Shown here one piece after another: positions 53,945 to 63,070 of a DNA stretch of 64,000 bases. Position numbers and translations under genes: made by a program. The notes below the pieces were generated by a model that did no database searches, was not told where the DNA came from, and was given only the letters and a program-made list of their open reading frames with translations. Origin of the DNA: Bordetella parapertussis (GTDB taxonomy: Bacteria; Pseudomonadota; Gammaproteobacteria; Burkholderiales; Burkholderiaceae_B). The stretch is from assembly GCA_945865935.1 (NCBI GenBank), contig CAMBFI010000012.1, positions 1-64,000 on the forward strand, in the 5' to 3' direction. Each line of letters begins with the position of its first letter. The first letter of the stretch is position 1.

Positions 53945-54955
53945 ATGGTCACAAAACGCTTAGATCCAAAAAGACGTGTGTTGTTGACAACTGCAGGACA
54001 AGGCGCCTTGGCGCTCGCGTTACCGAGCTTGCCGTTTGGTCTAGCGCGTGCGCAGTCCGATTACCCTAATCGCTCAATTCGCATGATTGTGCCTTTTGCA
54101 CCTGGCTCTGCCACCGACATTTTGACGCGTCATCTCGAGCAGTCCATGTCGGCAGCGCTTGGACAAAAACTGGTTGTCGAAAATCGACCGGGCGCTAACG
54201 GTGTCTTAGGTGCGCAAGCAGTCAAGTCGGCTGCGCCTGACGGCTACACCTTCTGTATGGGTGCGACTTCCTCACACTCGATTGTGGCAGCTATGCGGCC
54301 CAACTCGATGCCTTACGACATCGAAAAAGATTTCACTCCGATCGGCTTAGCAGCGATATCGGCGAATATCATCGCGGTGCATCCATCCGTTCCGGTTAAG
54401 AACCTACAAGAGCTGATTGCTTACTCAAACACGTTACCGGCTGGCTTGAGTTACGCCTCATCGCCAGCGGGCTCGTCGAACAGCCTAGCCGGAGACATGC
54501 TACGCACAAAAGGTGCGAAGCTTGTCAACATCCCGTACAACAATATCAGCCAGGGCTTGACCGATGTGCTGGCGGGACATGTGCCCGTTCTCATTTATAC
54601 CGTCGCCCTATTACCGTATGTGCGTGATGGTCGCTTGAGAGGGATTGCCACTCTTTCTGAAAAACGTCTCTCGCAGGCGCCAGATCTGCCAACCGCCATA
54701 GAACAAGGTGTACCGGGAATGTTGGCGAGTGCATGGTTCGGGGTGTTTGGGCCGGCACGACTTCCTGCAGGCATCACGCAAAAGGTCAGTGCAGCGCTGG
54801 GCCAGGCGCTTGCCGACAAAGCGATCCACAACAAGTTAATCGGTGCTGGGCTTGAACCTCAATTCCTCTCCCCGAAGGATATGGCCGTATTTGTCGCGCA
54901 AGATATGGCTCGCTGGAAAGAAGCTGTAGTCAAAGCCGGCGTTAAAACCGAGTGA
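53945..54955 (+). CDS. Bug/TctC-family periplasmic solute-binding protein with Tat-like signal
   Basis: 336 residues. The N-terminus has PKRRVLLTTAGQGALALALP, a twin-arginine-like motif followed by a moderately hydrophobic stretch ending ARAQ, unlike the Sec-type signals of the other Bug proteins here. SIRMIVPFAPGSATDILTR, LVVENRPGANGVLGAQ and NIPYNNISQGLTDVLAG are the core motifs. AGGAGG lies just before the ATG, giving a very strong ribosome-binding site. The dioxygenase gene begins 4 bp after its stop. Confidence 0.9.
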   Translation: MVTKRLDPKRRVLLTTAGQGALALALPSLPFGLARAQSDYPNRSIRMIVPFAPGSATDILTRHLEQSMSAALGQKLVVENRPGANGVLGAQAVKSAAPDGYTFCMGATSSHSIVAAMRPNSMPYDIEKDFTPIGLAAISANIIAVHPSVPVKNLQELIAYSNTLPAGLSYASSPAGSSNSLAGDMLRTKGAKLVNIPYNNISQGLTDVLAGHVPVLIYTVALLPYVRDGRLRGIATLSEKRLSQAPDLPTAIEQGVPGMLASAWFGVFGPARLPAGITQKVSAALGQALADKAIHNKLIGAGLEPQFLSPKDMAVFVAQDMARWKEAVVKAGVKTE

Positions 54956-54959
54956 TCCA

Positions 54960-55859
54960 ATGTTAATCACACCACGGTCAGCCTCGATTGGTGCAACAGT
55001 CACTCAGATTGATTTGCACCAACCCCTATCTAAAAACCACTTTGCCGAGCTGCTGCAAGCCCTGGCAACGCGCAAGGTACTTTGTTTTCCTGGACAAACC
55101 ATTGATGCGCCTGAATTGCGAAATTTTTCAGCGCACTTTGGTAGTCTCCAAACCTTGCGGTCTGGACAAGATAAAAGTGGTTTCCCGGAAGTATCGGTGC
55201 TGTCAAACGTGCGTCAGGAGGGCAAATTTATTGGCATCCCTGACGCGGGTCAGAATTGGCACACAGATATGACCTACAACCGATCGGTCGGTTACGCCAA
55301 CGCGTTATTGGCATTCAAAGTGCCGATGCGTGACGGCGAACCTCTCGGAGCGACAGAGTTCTGCGATACGTCAGCCGCATACGACGACTTGCCTCAGGAA
55401 ATTAAACAGCAACTCGCCACGGCGACGGCCATGCATGATCTCAATTTTTATTGGGAATTTATGCGTCGCGAAAAAGCGAGTCCACGCGCGCCTCTTTCAG
55501 ATGCAGAACGCGCAGCATACCCTCCATCGCGTCATTCTGTTTTTTTAAAACATCCTGTCTCGGGCAAACAATCCATTTATGTGAATCCAAGTTTTACAAC
55601 GCACATAGAAGGCATGCCAAAAGAACAAAGCGATATACTTTTAAAGCAACTGTTTGATCACGTTCTAAAACCAGAGTATCGCTACACGCATCGATGGGCG
55701 GTTGGCGATCTACTGATTTGGGATCACCTGACAACTTGGCACAACGCCATTGCGGACTATGGGCCAGACGAGCCACGGTTAATTAAACGTTGCCAGATAA
55801 TGGCTGACAAAATTTTTACTCCCGAGTTTGTGACAGCCGCCTTGTCACCGACCTCTTAG
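54960..55859 (+). CDS. TauD/TfdA-family 2-oxoglutarate-dependent dioxygenase
   Basis: 299 residues. NWHTDMTY gives the iron-binding HxD; RWAVGDLLIWDHLTTWHNA gives the distal His, and the following RLIKRCQI the 2-oxoglutarate Arg. RKVLCFPGQ and NVRQEGKFIGIPDAG fit the family start. It hydroxylates an organic substrate such as a sulfonate or aryloxy acid, releasing succinate and CO2. It is nearly fused to the preceding Bug gene, so that protein probably binds its substrate. Confidence 0.88.
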   Translation: MLITPRSASIGATVTQIDLHQPLSKNHFAELLQALATRKVLCFPGQTIDAPELRNFSAHFGSLQTLRSGQDKSGFPEVSVLSNVRQEGKFIGIPDAGQNWHTDMTYNRSVGYANALLAFKVPMRDGEPLGATEFCDTSAAYDDLPQEIKQQLATATAMHDLNFYWEFMRREKASPRAPLSDAERAAYPPSRHSVFLKHPVSGKQSIYVNPSFTTHIEGMPKEQSDILLKQLFDHVLKPEYRYTHRWAVGDLLIWDHLTTWHNAIADYGPDEPRLIKRCQIMADKIFTPEFVTAALSPTS

Positions 55860-55869
55860 TGCGCAGTCG

Positions 55870-56856
55870 CTAGGGGCCAATCGTACTAAGCAGTCCACCG
55901 ATTTTTGAAACACGCATTTCAACTTTATCGTCCGGATGCAAGTGAATGCCCACCTCATGCGCGGAACCGCCCGGATAACAGCCACCACTGATGACTGAGC
56001 CCGGTCGAATAGTTTGCCCGCATGAAAGGTAAGAGAGCATCTCAGGAAAATCCCAGATCATTCCTGAGGTATCACAAGCCGACCGCTCAACACCATTCAC
56101 AAGCAGCGACATGCGCAACGCTTTGGGATCGCCAAGCTCATCCGCGGTGACGATCCATGGGCCTAGCGGGTAGCCATTATCAAAATCTTTGCCCTTTGAA
56201 GGGCCGCGGCCAAATTTCATCTCAGCAGACTGACGCTCTCGGGCGCTCACGTCGTTCATGATTGAATAGCCGACTATGGCACGCTTGGCAGCAGCATGAT
56301 CCAAGTCACGCCCACCGGTTCCCACGATGCACACTAACTCACATTCGACGTCTAGCACTTCGGCATAAGGAGGACGGTACAAGGTCGTCTCCGGGCCGAC
56401 AACCGCGTCTGGATTGCCTTTCCAGTAAGGCTTGACCAACGCCTCTACTGTGTTCGCCGCCAGTTCAATACCTAACGATGCCGCGCTCGCGCTATGCGCA
56501 GGCCACACACTAAAGTTCACAATGCTAGGCGGTCTTTTAACCGGCGCAAGCAATTGAATCTCAGAAGGAAGGTAGACCGTGCGCACACCAGCAGATGTTG
56601 CACTTATTCCCTGCTTCAGCACAGCTTCCACCGCTTCTGCAACCCAGTTTATTGCTTGCTGACCGCTGCCAATCAGCGCAATCATTTCAGCAGGCACCTG
56701 TGCCTCGCCGACTCTGTGCGCAGCTGCCGTAGACAGTGATCGCTCTAAAAAAGCCTGCCGAGCAGCGGTTGCGTCCACCACGCCCTGCTCTGTGTAAACG
56801 CCCACCCGCTCGATTAAACCGAGTGGGGTCAATACACCAAACGTACAAAGCTTCAT
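55870..56856 (-). CDS. Fumarylacetoacetate hydrolase-family protein
   Basis: 328 residues. MKLCTFGVLTPLGLIERVGV is a typical N-terminal domain; the catalytic domain has DVECELVCIVGTGGRD with the metal-binding acidic residues, GYSIMNDVSARERQ, GKDFDNGYPLGPW and IRPGSVISGGCYPGGSAHEVG. ATG 56856 was chosen over an in-frame start at 57060, whose extra 68 residues have no family match. Members cleave or hydrate 2,4-dioxo acids and related compounds. It is convergent with the TauD gene. Confidence 0.85.
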   Translation of the reverse strand: MKLCTFGVLTPLGLIERVGVYTEQGVVDATAARQAFLERSLSTAAAHRVGEAQVPAEMIALIGSGQQAINWVAEAVEAVLKQGISATSAGVRTVYLPSEIQLLAPVKRPPSIVNFSVWPAHSASAASLGIELAANTVEALVKPYWKGNPDAVVGPETTLYRPPYAEVLDVECELVCIVGTGGRDLDHAAAKRAIVGYSIMNDVSARERQSAEMKFGRGPSKGKDFDNGYPLGPWIVTADELGDPKALRMSLLVNGVERSACDTSGMIWDFPEMLSYLSCGQTIRPGSVISGGCYPGGSAHEVGIHLHPDDKVEMRVSKIGGLLSTIGP

Positions 56857-57113
56857 GTCAGCAATCTCACAAAAAAAATTCAATACTAGAGAGTTCTGCA
56901 GTTTAGAAAAGCGTTCGTTGACCGCTGCAAGTGCCTCAAACAGTTCATTATCTTTTTTCCGAGACTTTAGGATGTGCTCGGACAAGGGCCATGGACTGTT
57001 TTTTGATGCTGCATCTAGAAAGTGCACCCACCGCTGAATCGTCTCTAACAGTCCAAACAAATACTTGCGGGCAGAACCACCAGCGACATATGACGTCGTT
57101 TTCGTAATAATTT

Positions 57114-58103
57114 CTAATCCGACTTAGGGATCCGTTCCGCAACCTTAGCCCATTTTTTTGAATCTGCAGCAATCAATGCTGCGAGCTGCGCAGGACTCGA
57201 CGGTGTGACATCCATACCAGCGCTTGCCATGCGTGTTTTGAACGCATCGGTTGCGAGTACCTTCGCCACTTCTGCATTGAGCTTGCTAACCACCGCATCC
57301 GGAGTTCCTGCTGGCGCTAAGAGGGCGAACCAAGACGCGACGTTGAACTGCCCAAGCCCCGCTTGCGCAAAGGTTGGCACCGCAGGGAGCGCTGCGTTGG
57401 GCTGTGCTGAAGGCACGCCCACTCCAGTTACTTTGCCATCACGCACGAACGGCGCTGCGACAGCAATCGAAATGACGGCGGCAGGTGTGCTGCCACCAAT
57501 CACGTCAATGATGAATTTTCCGCTACCCGACCCACCGTAAGGAACATGCACCCAGTCCAGCCCACCTTCGAGTCGCAACTGCTCGCCTAACATGTGCGCG
57601 GTGCTACCCACCCCAGGCGATGCATAAGACAACTTGCCTGGATTCGCTTTCGAGTAAGCGACAAGTTCTTTCATGTTTTTTGCAGGGATGGAAGGATTCA
57701 CGGCGACGACAAAGGCGACGTCGGTAAGCTTAGAGATCGACGCAAAGTCTTTGCTAGCATTAAACGCAACATTCTTTTGAATGAAGGGCGCGATGGTTAA
57801 GGTCCCATCAAAACCCAACAATAGGGTATGGCCATCGGGCTTAGCACGCGCTACCTCGGTCGTACCAATCACGCCAGTCGCGCCGGCCTTGTTCTCTACT
57901 TGAAAAGATTGCCCCAGCCCTTTGGACAAGCCTTCGGCCAAGACCCGCGCAAGCATATCAGCCGAGCCGCCCGGCGCAAACGGCACGATAAGTTTTACAG
58001 GGCGCGAAGGATAGGTCTCAGTTTGCGCAACTGCGATGCCAGCGCTTAAGCTGAAGATCAGTGCTTGAAGGGTAATGAGAGCGCGTCGACTGAAGCAGAT
58101 CAT
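57114..58103 (-). CDS. Bug/TctC-family periplasmic solute-binding protein
   Basis: 329 residues. Signal peptide ending IAVAQ, then PVKLIVPFAPGGSADMLAR, FQVENKAGATGVIGTT and HVPYGGSGSGKFIIDVIGG. It lies upstream of the FAH gene on the same strand with a 257-bp gap and may supply its substrate. Confidence 0.9.
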   Translation of the reverse strand: MICFSRRALITLQALIFSLSAGIAVAQTETYPSRPVKLIVPFAPGGSADMLARVLAEGLSKGLGQSFQVENKAGATGVIGTTEVARAKPDGHTLLLGFDGTLTIAPFIQKNVAFNASKDFASISKLTDVAFVVAVNPSIPAKNMKELVAYSKANPGKLSYASPGVGSTAHMLGEQLRLEGGLDWVHVPYGGSGSGKFIIDVIGGSTPAAVISIAVAAPFVRDGKVTGVGVPSAQPNAALPAVPTFAQAGLGQFNVASWFALLAPAGTPDAVVSKLNAEVAKVLATDAFKTRMASAGMDVTPSSPAQLAALIAADSKKWAKVAERIPKSD

Positions 58104-58312
58104 CTTTATTCTCTTTTAAGATTGGATTAGCCAAGTATTGCCTGTATTTCTGTGCCGACGTGCTAGGGGTATCCCTATGGCGATCTATCTTAATGGCGCA
58201 ATAGGACTCGGTTGTTAAGCTCAAAATATGTTGACTTCTCGCTTTCCGCTAAGATTGGGTCAAATCTATCACTCAACCGCAGTAAAACACTGCCAACCCA
58301 GCTCTGACTGAG

Positions 58313-58897
58313 ATGAATCTACTACCCAAAGACGGCGGTGCAACCTATGTTCCGGGATTCTTCGACCCAGCGCACTGTGCAGCGCTGTTCACCTCACTAC
58401 AAAGCACGATTAACTGGAAAGAAGATCAGTTGCTCATGTTTGGGAAGTTAATCACTACAAAAAGAAAGGTCGCTTGGGTAGGTGATGCGGGTTGCTCTTA
58501 CACCTACTCGGGCGTAAAGAAATTCCCACAAGCTTGGACCGCAGATCTATTACATATCAAACATAAACTTGAGTCACTCACACACAGCGCCTTCAATTCA
58601 TGTCTATTGAATCTGTACCACGACGGCGATGAAGGCATGGGCTGGCATAGCGATGATGAAAAAGAGCTAGACTCAGCAGCGCCAATCGCTTCGGTCAGCC
58701 TAGGTGGTGCGCGTAAGTTCGCGTTTAAACACAAGTTAGATAAAACCAACGTTTCTCTTTTTTTGGAAGACGGGAGTGTGCTGCTTATGCAGCCACCCAC
58801 TCAAGAATTTTGGCAACACAGCCTGACAAAAACTAAACGGGCTGTCGCCCCGCGCATCAACCTTACTTTTAGAGCTATTCGACAAGACGATGACTAA
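58313..58897 (+). CDS. AlkB-like alpha-ketoglutarate-dependent dioxygenase
   Basis: 194 residues. NLYHDGDEGMGWHSDDEKEL holds the iron-binding HxD, QHSLTKTKRAVAPRINLTFR the second His and the RxNxTFR motif of the AlkB family; SLGGARKFAFKHK lies between them. The length and the APRINLTFR end resemble the short AlkB/ALKBH2-3 type that repairs alkylated bases in DNA or RNA. It overlaps the next gene by 8 bp. Confidence 0.88.
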   Translation: MNLLPKDGGATYVPGFFDPAHCAALFTSLQSTINWKEDQLLMFGKLITTKRKVAWVGDAGCSYTYSGVKKFPQAWTADLLHIKHKLESLTHSAFNSCLLNLYHDGDEGMGWHSDDEKELDSAAPIASVSLGGARKFAFKHKLDKTNVSLFLEDGSVLLMQPPTQEFWQHSLTKTKRAVAPRINLTFRAIRQDDD

Positions 58898-59876
58898 GCC
58901 AACCAACAAGACAATCGCCCTAATTGGCGCTGGCATAGCAGGACTGAGCTGCGCGGTAAGGCTCAAAGAGTTGGGACACCACGTTGAACTCTTTGAGAAA
59001 GGTCGTAGCCCAGCGGGTCGCATGAGCACCAAACGTGGCGAAGACTGGACCGCTGATCATGGCGCGCAGTACTTCACAGCAAGAGACCCTCTTTTTATTC
59101 AACAGGTAGACAAGTGGATGGCCGATCAGGTCGTGGCACTGTGGAAACCAACGCTCAAAGTCTTTGAAGCACACCAATGGACAGCTTCAAACTCAAAAGA
59201 CGTTCGATATGTCGGCATCCCAGGGATGAATGCCCCGGCTAAGCAGCTCGCAAAAGACTTAACGATTCATGCTGGTCAAACGATTGATGCACTGAAGCAT
59301 CAAGCGGGTAAATGGTTCTTACACAGCGCAGAATCAGGCGATATCGCTACCAGGTTCGATGAACTGCTCTTGGCGATACCGGGGCCGCAAGCGCTCAGCC
59401 TCATACGAGAACTGGATCCCGCTGCCAAAGCAATCGCCGAGCGCTCCAACATGAAGGGCTGTTGGACGCTCATGGCTCGCTTTAAAGACAAAGTGGATCT
59501 TCCTTTCGATGCGGCGTTTATAAACCAGGAAACCATTAGCTGGATTTGCAAGAATCTGTCTAAACCCAAGCGCACGGGCAAAGAATCTTGGACGATCCAC
59601 GCCAACGCAGAGTGGAGTCAAGAGTTTATTGAGTTGAGTAAAGAAGACGCGACAGAAAAGATGTTGGCCTGCGCCAAGAAGCTTGGGCTAGATTGCGCAG
59701 AAGCAGAGGTATCTGTTCACCGTTGGCGTTATGCCAGCGGCACTGCGAGCCCTGCTCCCGCTTTTTATCTCAATCACGAACTGAAACTTGGCCTCTGCGG
59801 AGATTGGCTAAATGGCGGCCGAGTAGAGGGCGCTTGGCTGAGTGGCCATTTGTTGGCGAACAATGTGAACTCTTAA
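58890..59876 (+). CDS. FAD/NAD(P)-dependent amine-oxidase-like (renalase-type) protein
   Basis: 328 residues. IALIGAGIAGLSCAVRLKELG is the FAD loop and SPAGRMSTKRGEDWTADHGAQYF the second conserved segment; LGLCGDWLNGGRVEGAWLSG closes the cofactor site near the end. This is the pattern of renalase-like bacterial flavoproteins. It starts inside the AlkB gene (8-bp overlap), so the two are coupled. Its stop overlaps that of the convergent PrpD gene by 4 bp. Confidence 0.87.
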   Translation: MTKPTNKTIALIGAGIAGLSCAVRLKELGHHVELFEKGRSPAGRMSTKRGEDWTADHGAQYFTARDPLFIQQVDKWMADQVVALWKPTLKVFEAHQWTASNSKDVRYVGIPGMNAPAKQLAKDLTIHAGQTIDALKHQAGKWFLHSAESGDIATRFDELLLAIPGPQALSLIRELDPAAKAIAERSNMKGCWTLMARFKDKVDLPFDAAFINQETISWICKNLSKPKRTGKESWTIHANAEWSQEFIELSKEDATEKMLACAKKLGLDCAEAEVSVHRWRYASGTASPAPAFYLNHELKLGLCGDWLNGGRVEGAWLSGHLLANNVNS

Positions 59877-61318
59877 ACGCTTTGGCCTTTGGTCTGAGCC
59901 AATACGCGCAGAAGAGTTTCGTAAATGTTCTCTATGCTGTCCTGATGACACAGGTCCCTTGCTAGGCTAAACAAAGCACTTGCCGACTCACTTTTGGTTT
60001 TGCCAGTACCCAGGCAATCAAAAAACTTCTCTTGTAGCAGCTCTTCGCTTAGCCAGTTTCCAGGCTTGCCGCTCGCAACATCCACCCGCACGCTCTCTCG
60101 ATGCCCAGACTTCAGCTCTACATCGACAATCGCGGCAAACTCGTGATCATCCGCAACCAACGGATCGATCTCGACTTTGATTTTTTTCATCAAATCGGCT
60201 GTAACAGCTCGTTTGATCTGAGATTCTGCAAAGGTGCCGATTTTGACGTTTCCGTCGATGAATGCAGCGGCTACGCAGTAACGCATGCTGAACTTGCCCT
60301 CTAGTCCATCGGCGGGAATATCATAGATCAGAGGTTGCATGGCAAAACGTGAGGCGCCTACACGAATCGAACGGATGTCCTCAACCGAAGAGCCCTTCAG
60401 CAAATCGCGCAAGGCACGCGTAGCATCGATGGCAGGATGCGTTGCTGCGCAACAGGGGTATGCCTTCAAGCCGATTCCGGCTTCTGTCAGAATCTCTACC
60501 GGCTGACCCCACGGCTTAGCGTAGCTCTCTGGAGCAACGCCACCAAACACATTAAAGAAACCAAACTTCCCTTCGATTGCATCTGCGGCGCAGGTGAAAT
60601 CCTGCTCCGCTAAGCGTGTCGCCAAGATAGCGGAACGCGCCGCCAAACCGGCATGTAGAGGTTTAGTCATCGTGCCAAAGTTCTGACGCACACCGCTCGC
60701 AAGCGATGCACTGACCCCTAGCGCACCGCGCATCTGTGCCTCTGAAAAGTTCTCCAAAAACGCCAGGGCGACCGTAGCACCGATGGCACCGAAGGTTCCC
60801 GTAGTGTGCCAACCGCGTTCGTAGTGCGCGGTATTCAGACGTCGACCCAATTGACCGAGAGTTTCAATACCGACCATATGTGCACGAATCAGCGCTTCAC
60901 CACTCACCCCCAAGGCAGCGCCACGAACAAGTAGCGCAGGCAACAACAGCGCAGTGGCATGGCAGTATGCGGGATGACTAATGTCATCAAAGTCTGCGGC
61001 ATGGGCGAGCGTGCCGAAATAGAGAGCTGCCGAACCTAGCGCCTCGGTTGAGTCTGAGCGTAAGGTCGCTACTTCAAATTGCTCGAGTAGCTGCGCAAGC
61101 GTTCTCTGAGAGAACAGAGCGCGACGCAATTTAGGTTCGAGTGGCTGGCTGACACCAAGCACCATACAGGCGAGCGTATCCGTGATTGCATCCGTAGAGC
61201 GACGCACTGCCTCGAGAGGAACTTGCTGATTCCGAAAATCACGGCAGAAGGCAATGAGCCCCTCTGTAAAGCTTGAGTCCGGCATAACGCCAGCCGATGT
61301 CTTCTCACTTTTTGCCAT
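59873..61318 (-). CDS. MmgE/PrpD family protein
   Basis: About 481 residues. YFGTLAHAADFDDISHPAYCHATALL is the family signature (DDxxH-like), with WHTTGTFGAIGATVALAFL and LKAYPCCAATHPAIDATRA in order. ATG 61318 follows AAAGGACC at suitable spacing; an upstream start at 61399 is less likely. It is clearly different from the PrpD gene at 33457-34836. It is divergent from a Bug gene, a common pairing in this group of bacteria. Confidence 0.85.
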   Translation of the reverse strand: MAKSEKTSAGVMPDSSFTEGLIAFCRDFRNQQVPLEAVRRSTDAITDTLACMVLGVSQPLEPKLRRALFSQRTLAQLLEQFEVATLRSDSTEALGSAALYFGTLAHAADFDDISHPAYCHATALLLPALLVRGAALGVSGEALIRAHMVGIETLGQLGRRLNTAHYERGWHTTGTFGAIGATVALAFLENFSEAQMRGALGVSASLASGVRQNFGTMTKPLHAGLAARSAILATRLAEQDFTCAADAIEGKFGFFNVFGGVAPESYAKPWGQPVEILTEAGIGLKAYPCCAATHPAIDATRALRDLLKGSSVEDIRSIRVGASRFAMQPLIYDIPADGLEGKFSMRYCVAAAFIDGNVKIGTFAESQIKRAVTADLMKKIKVEIDPLVADDHEFAAIVDVELKSGHRESVRVDVASGKPGNWLSEELLQEKFFDCLGTGKTKSESASALFSLARDLCHQDSIENIYETLLRVLAQTKGQSV

Positions 61319-61440
61319 TGCCGATGGTCCTTTCAAGGTCGTTTTAGTATACAAACCACATACAACTAGGAAATTTTTCGTAGCACTACTATTATCCACG
61401 TATAACTAAATCGTTGTATTTTCAAAAAATTGGAACAATG

Positions 61441-62412
61441 ATGACGATACGCATATCCGTAAATACATTGCTTTGGATATTCGCTTTGCTGACCTTTACC
61501 CAGCATGTTGCAGCGCAAGAATTCCCAAACCGCTCGGTAAAAATCGTCGTCGGTTATCCACCGGGAGGCGCAGTAGATGCGAATGCCCGCATTCTTGGTC
61601 AATTGCTTAATGAACACTGGAAGCACCCCGTTGTCATTGAGAACCGTGGTGGGGCAGGGTCGACCATCGCCACCGGCGGCGTAGCCCGTGCTGCGCCCGA
61701 CGGTTATACGCTTTTGATTGCCTCGCCTGCCCATGCCATTAATGCAACGCTCTACAAGAATCTCACGTTCGACACCTCAACGGCCTTTGCGTCTGTGGCC
61801 AAAATTTCGGTAGCGCCGTTGGTGTTGCTCTTGCACCCCACAGTGCGCGCTGAAACTGTCGAACAACTCATCGCTTTAGCTAAGGCGCAGCCTGGAAAGC
61901 TTAATTACGGCTCATCCGGTGTGGGCACGAGTGTGCACCTCGCGGGCGCACTGTTCAATATGATGGCCGGAACCTCAATGCAACATATCCCCTACCAAGG
62001 AGGCGGACCAGCACTCACGGCTCTACTTGCAGGTGATACACACTTGATGTTCGCAGGCATCGAGGGGTTAGCGCACGCCAAGGCGGGCAAGCTTCGTGCA
62101 CTCGCGATCACGAGCGCACAACGTATCGAATTATTCGGAGACATACCCACGATCGCGGAATCAGGACTACCGGGTTTTGATGTTGAAAGTTGGTACGGCG
62201 TCTATGCGCCAGCCGCTACGCCTAAAGACGTCGTTGAAAAAATCAATCAAGCGATCAACCAAACCTTAAAGACGGACGCTGCGATTGCGCGCTTTCGTAA
62301 GCTTGGCTTTGAAGTGTCTCAAAGCACACCTGAGCAATTCTCAGCGTTTACGCAAATCGAATTAAAAAAATGGCGAGAAGTGATTCAGTCTGCAAAGGCA
62401 TCACTGGACTAA
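61441..62412 (+). CDS. Bug/TctC-family periplasmic solute-binding protein
   Basis: About 323 residues. Signal peptide ending HVAAQ, then SVKIVVGYPPGGAVDANAR, VVIENRGGAGSTIATGG and HIPYQGGGPALTALLAG. ATG 61438 and 61441 are adjacent candidates after TTGGAAC; a start at 61414 is less likely. It is divergent from the PrpD gene with a 122-bp gap, so the two probably share a control region. Confidence 0.9.
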   Translation: MTIRISVNTLLWIFALLTFTQHVAAQEFPNRSVKIVVGYPPGGAVDANARILGQLLNEHWKHPVVIENRGGAGSTIATGGVARAAPDGYTLLIASPAHAINATLYKNLTFDTSTAFASVAKISVAPLVLLLHPTVRAETVEQLIALAKAQPGKLNYGSSGVGTSVHLAGALFNMMAGTSMQHIPYQGGGPALTALLAGDTHLMFAGIEGLAHAKAGKLRALAITSAQRIELFGDIPTIAESGLPGFDVESWYGVYAPAATPKDVVEKINQAINQTLKTDAAIARFRKLGFEVSQSTPEQFSAFTQIELKKWREVIQSAKASLD

Positions 62413-62468
62413 ACATTTCGCTCCAAGATATAGACAATCTTACACACCTAGAGACACCTGTGAATCGA

Positions 62469-63047
62469 ATGACACAAAAGATGCTCGGCGTAATGATGGT
62501 TATGTTTTGCCAACATGCTGCGTCCATGGACATCACAGTGACGGGCACAACGGTCTACATGTCCGGGACAGTTGTCGGGGGTGAATGCGATAAGCTCAAG
62601 CAAATCATCAATACAAGCAAAATTGAACTCGTCGTGCTCAGCAACTCTAATGGCGGGAATGCAAATACGGGTTACTGCATTGGCGAAACGATCCGAAAAA
62701 ACAATATCTCAACCAGTATCGATGGTTTTTGCTTGTCTTCATGCTCCCGTATGTGGCTCGGTGGCGTTAATCGCAAACTTGAGGGCGATGACTCGACCGT
62801 AGGCTTACACGGAAACTATAAAGGCGTTCACTTGATCGAAGAGAGTACCGCACGCTTGCGCGCATGGATACCGCGCTTTGCCCCCGACGTTGACGTCGAG
62901 CTCATGAATCGCTGGACTGCTCTGTTTTACAACAAAGAGATGATGTATTTTTATAACAAGCGCGCAGCGTTATGCAGGAATGGCAGAAACGAATGCTCCA
63001 ATATCAAAGATAAAAATGTTTTTAATGCGGGCTTAGCGACGAAGTGA
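62469..63047 (+). CDS. Secreted ClpP/crotonase-fold protein (COG3904-like)
   Basis: 192 residues. A short signal peptide (KMLGVMMVMFCQHAASM) precedes a domain with VVLSNSNGGNANTGYCIGETI, then STSIDGFCLSSCSRMWLGGVNRK and STVGLHGNYKG. The GG loop, the CxSSC-type Ser region and the later LH match the layout of periplasmic ClpP-like proteins, where Ser is the candidate nucleophile. ATG 62469 was chosen because the upstream part (from 62370) overlaps the Bug gene. Function unknown, possibly a periplasmic protease. Confidence 0.7.
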   Translation: MTQKMLGVMMVMFCQHAASMDITVTGTTVYMSGTVVGGECDKLKQIINTSKIELVVLSNSNGGNANTGYCIGETIRKNNISTSIDGFCLSSCSRMWLGGVNRKLEGDDSTVGLHGNYKGVHLIEESTARLRAWIPRFAPDVDVELMNRWTALFYNKEMMYFYNKRAALCRNGRNECSNIKDKNVFNAGLATK

Positions 63048-63070
63048 AGCTAAAAATTAATGGGTACTGA

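Noticed and set aside
56857-57060. 68-residue N-terminal extension of the FAH-family gene
   Set aside because: The family start motif begins exactly at ATG 56856 and the extension matches nothing I recognise.
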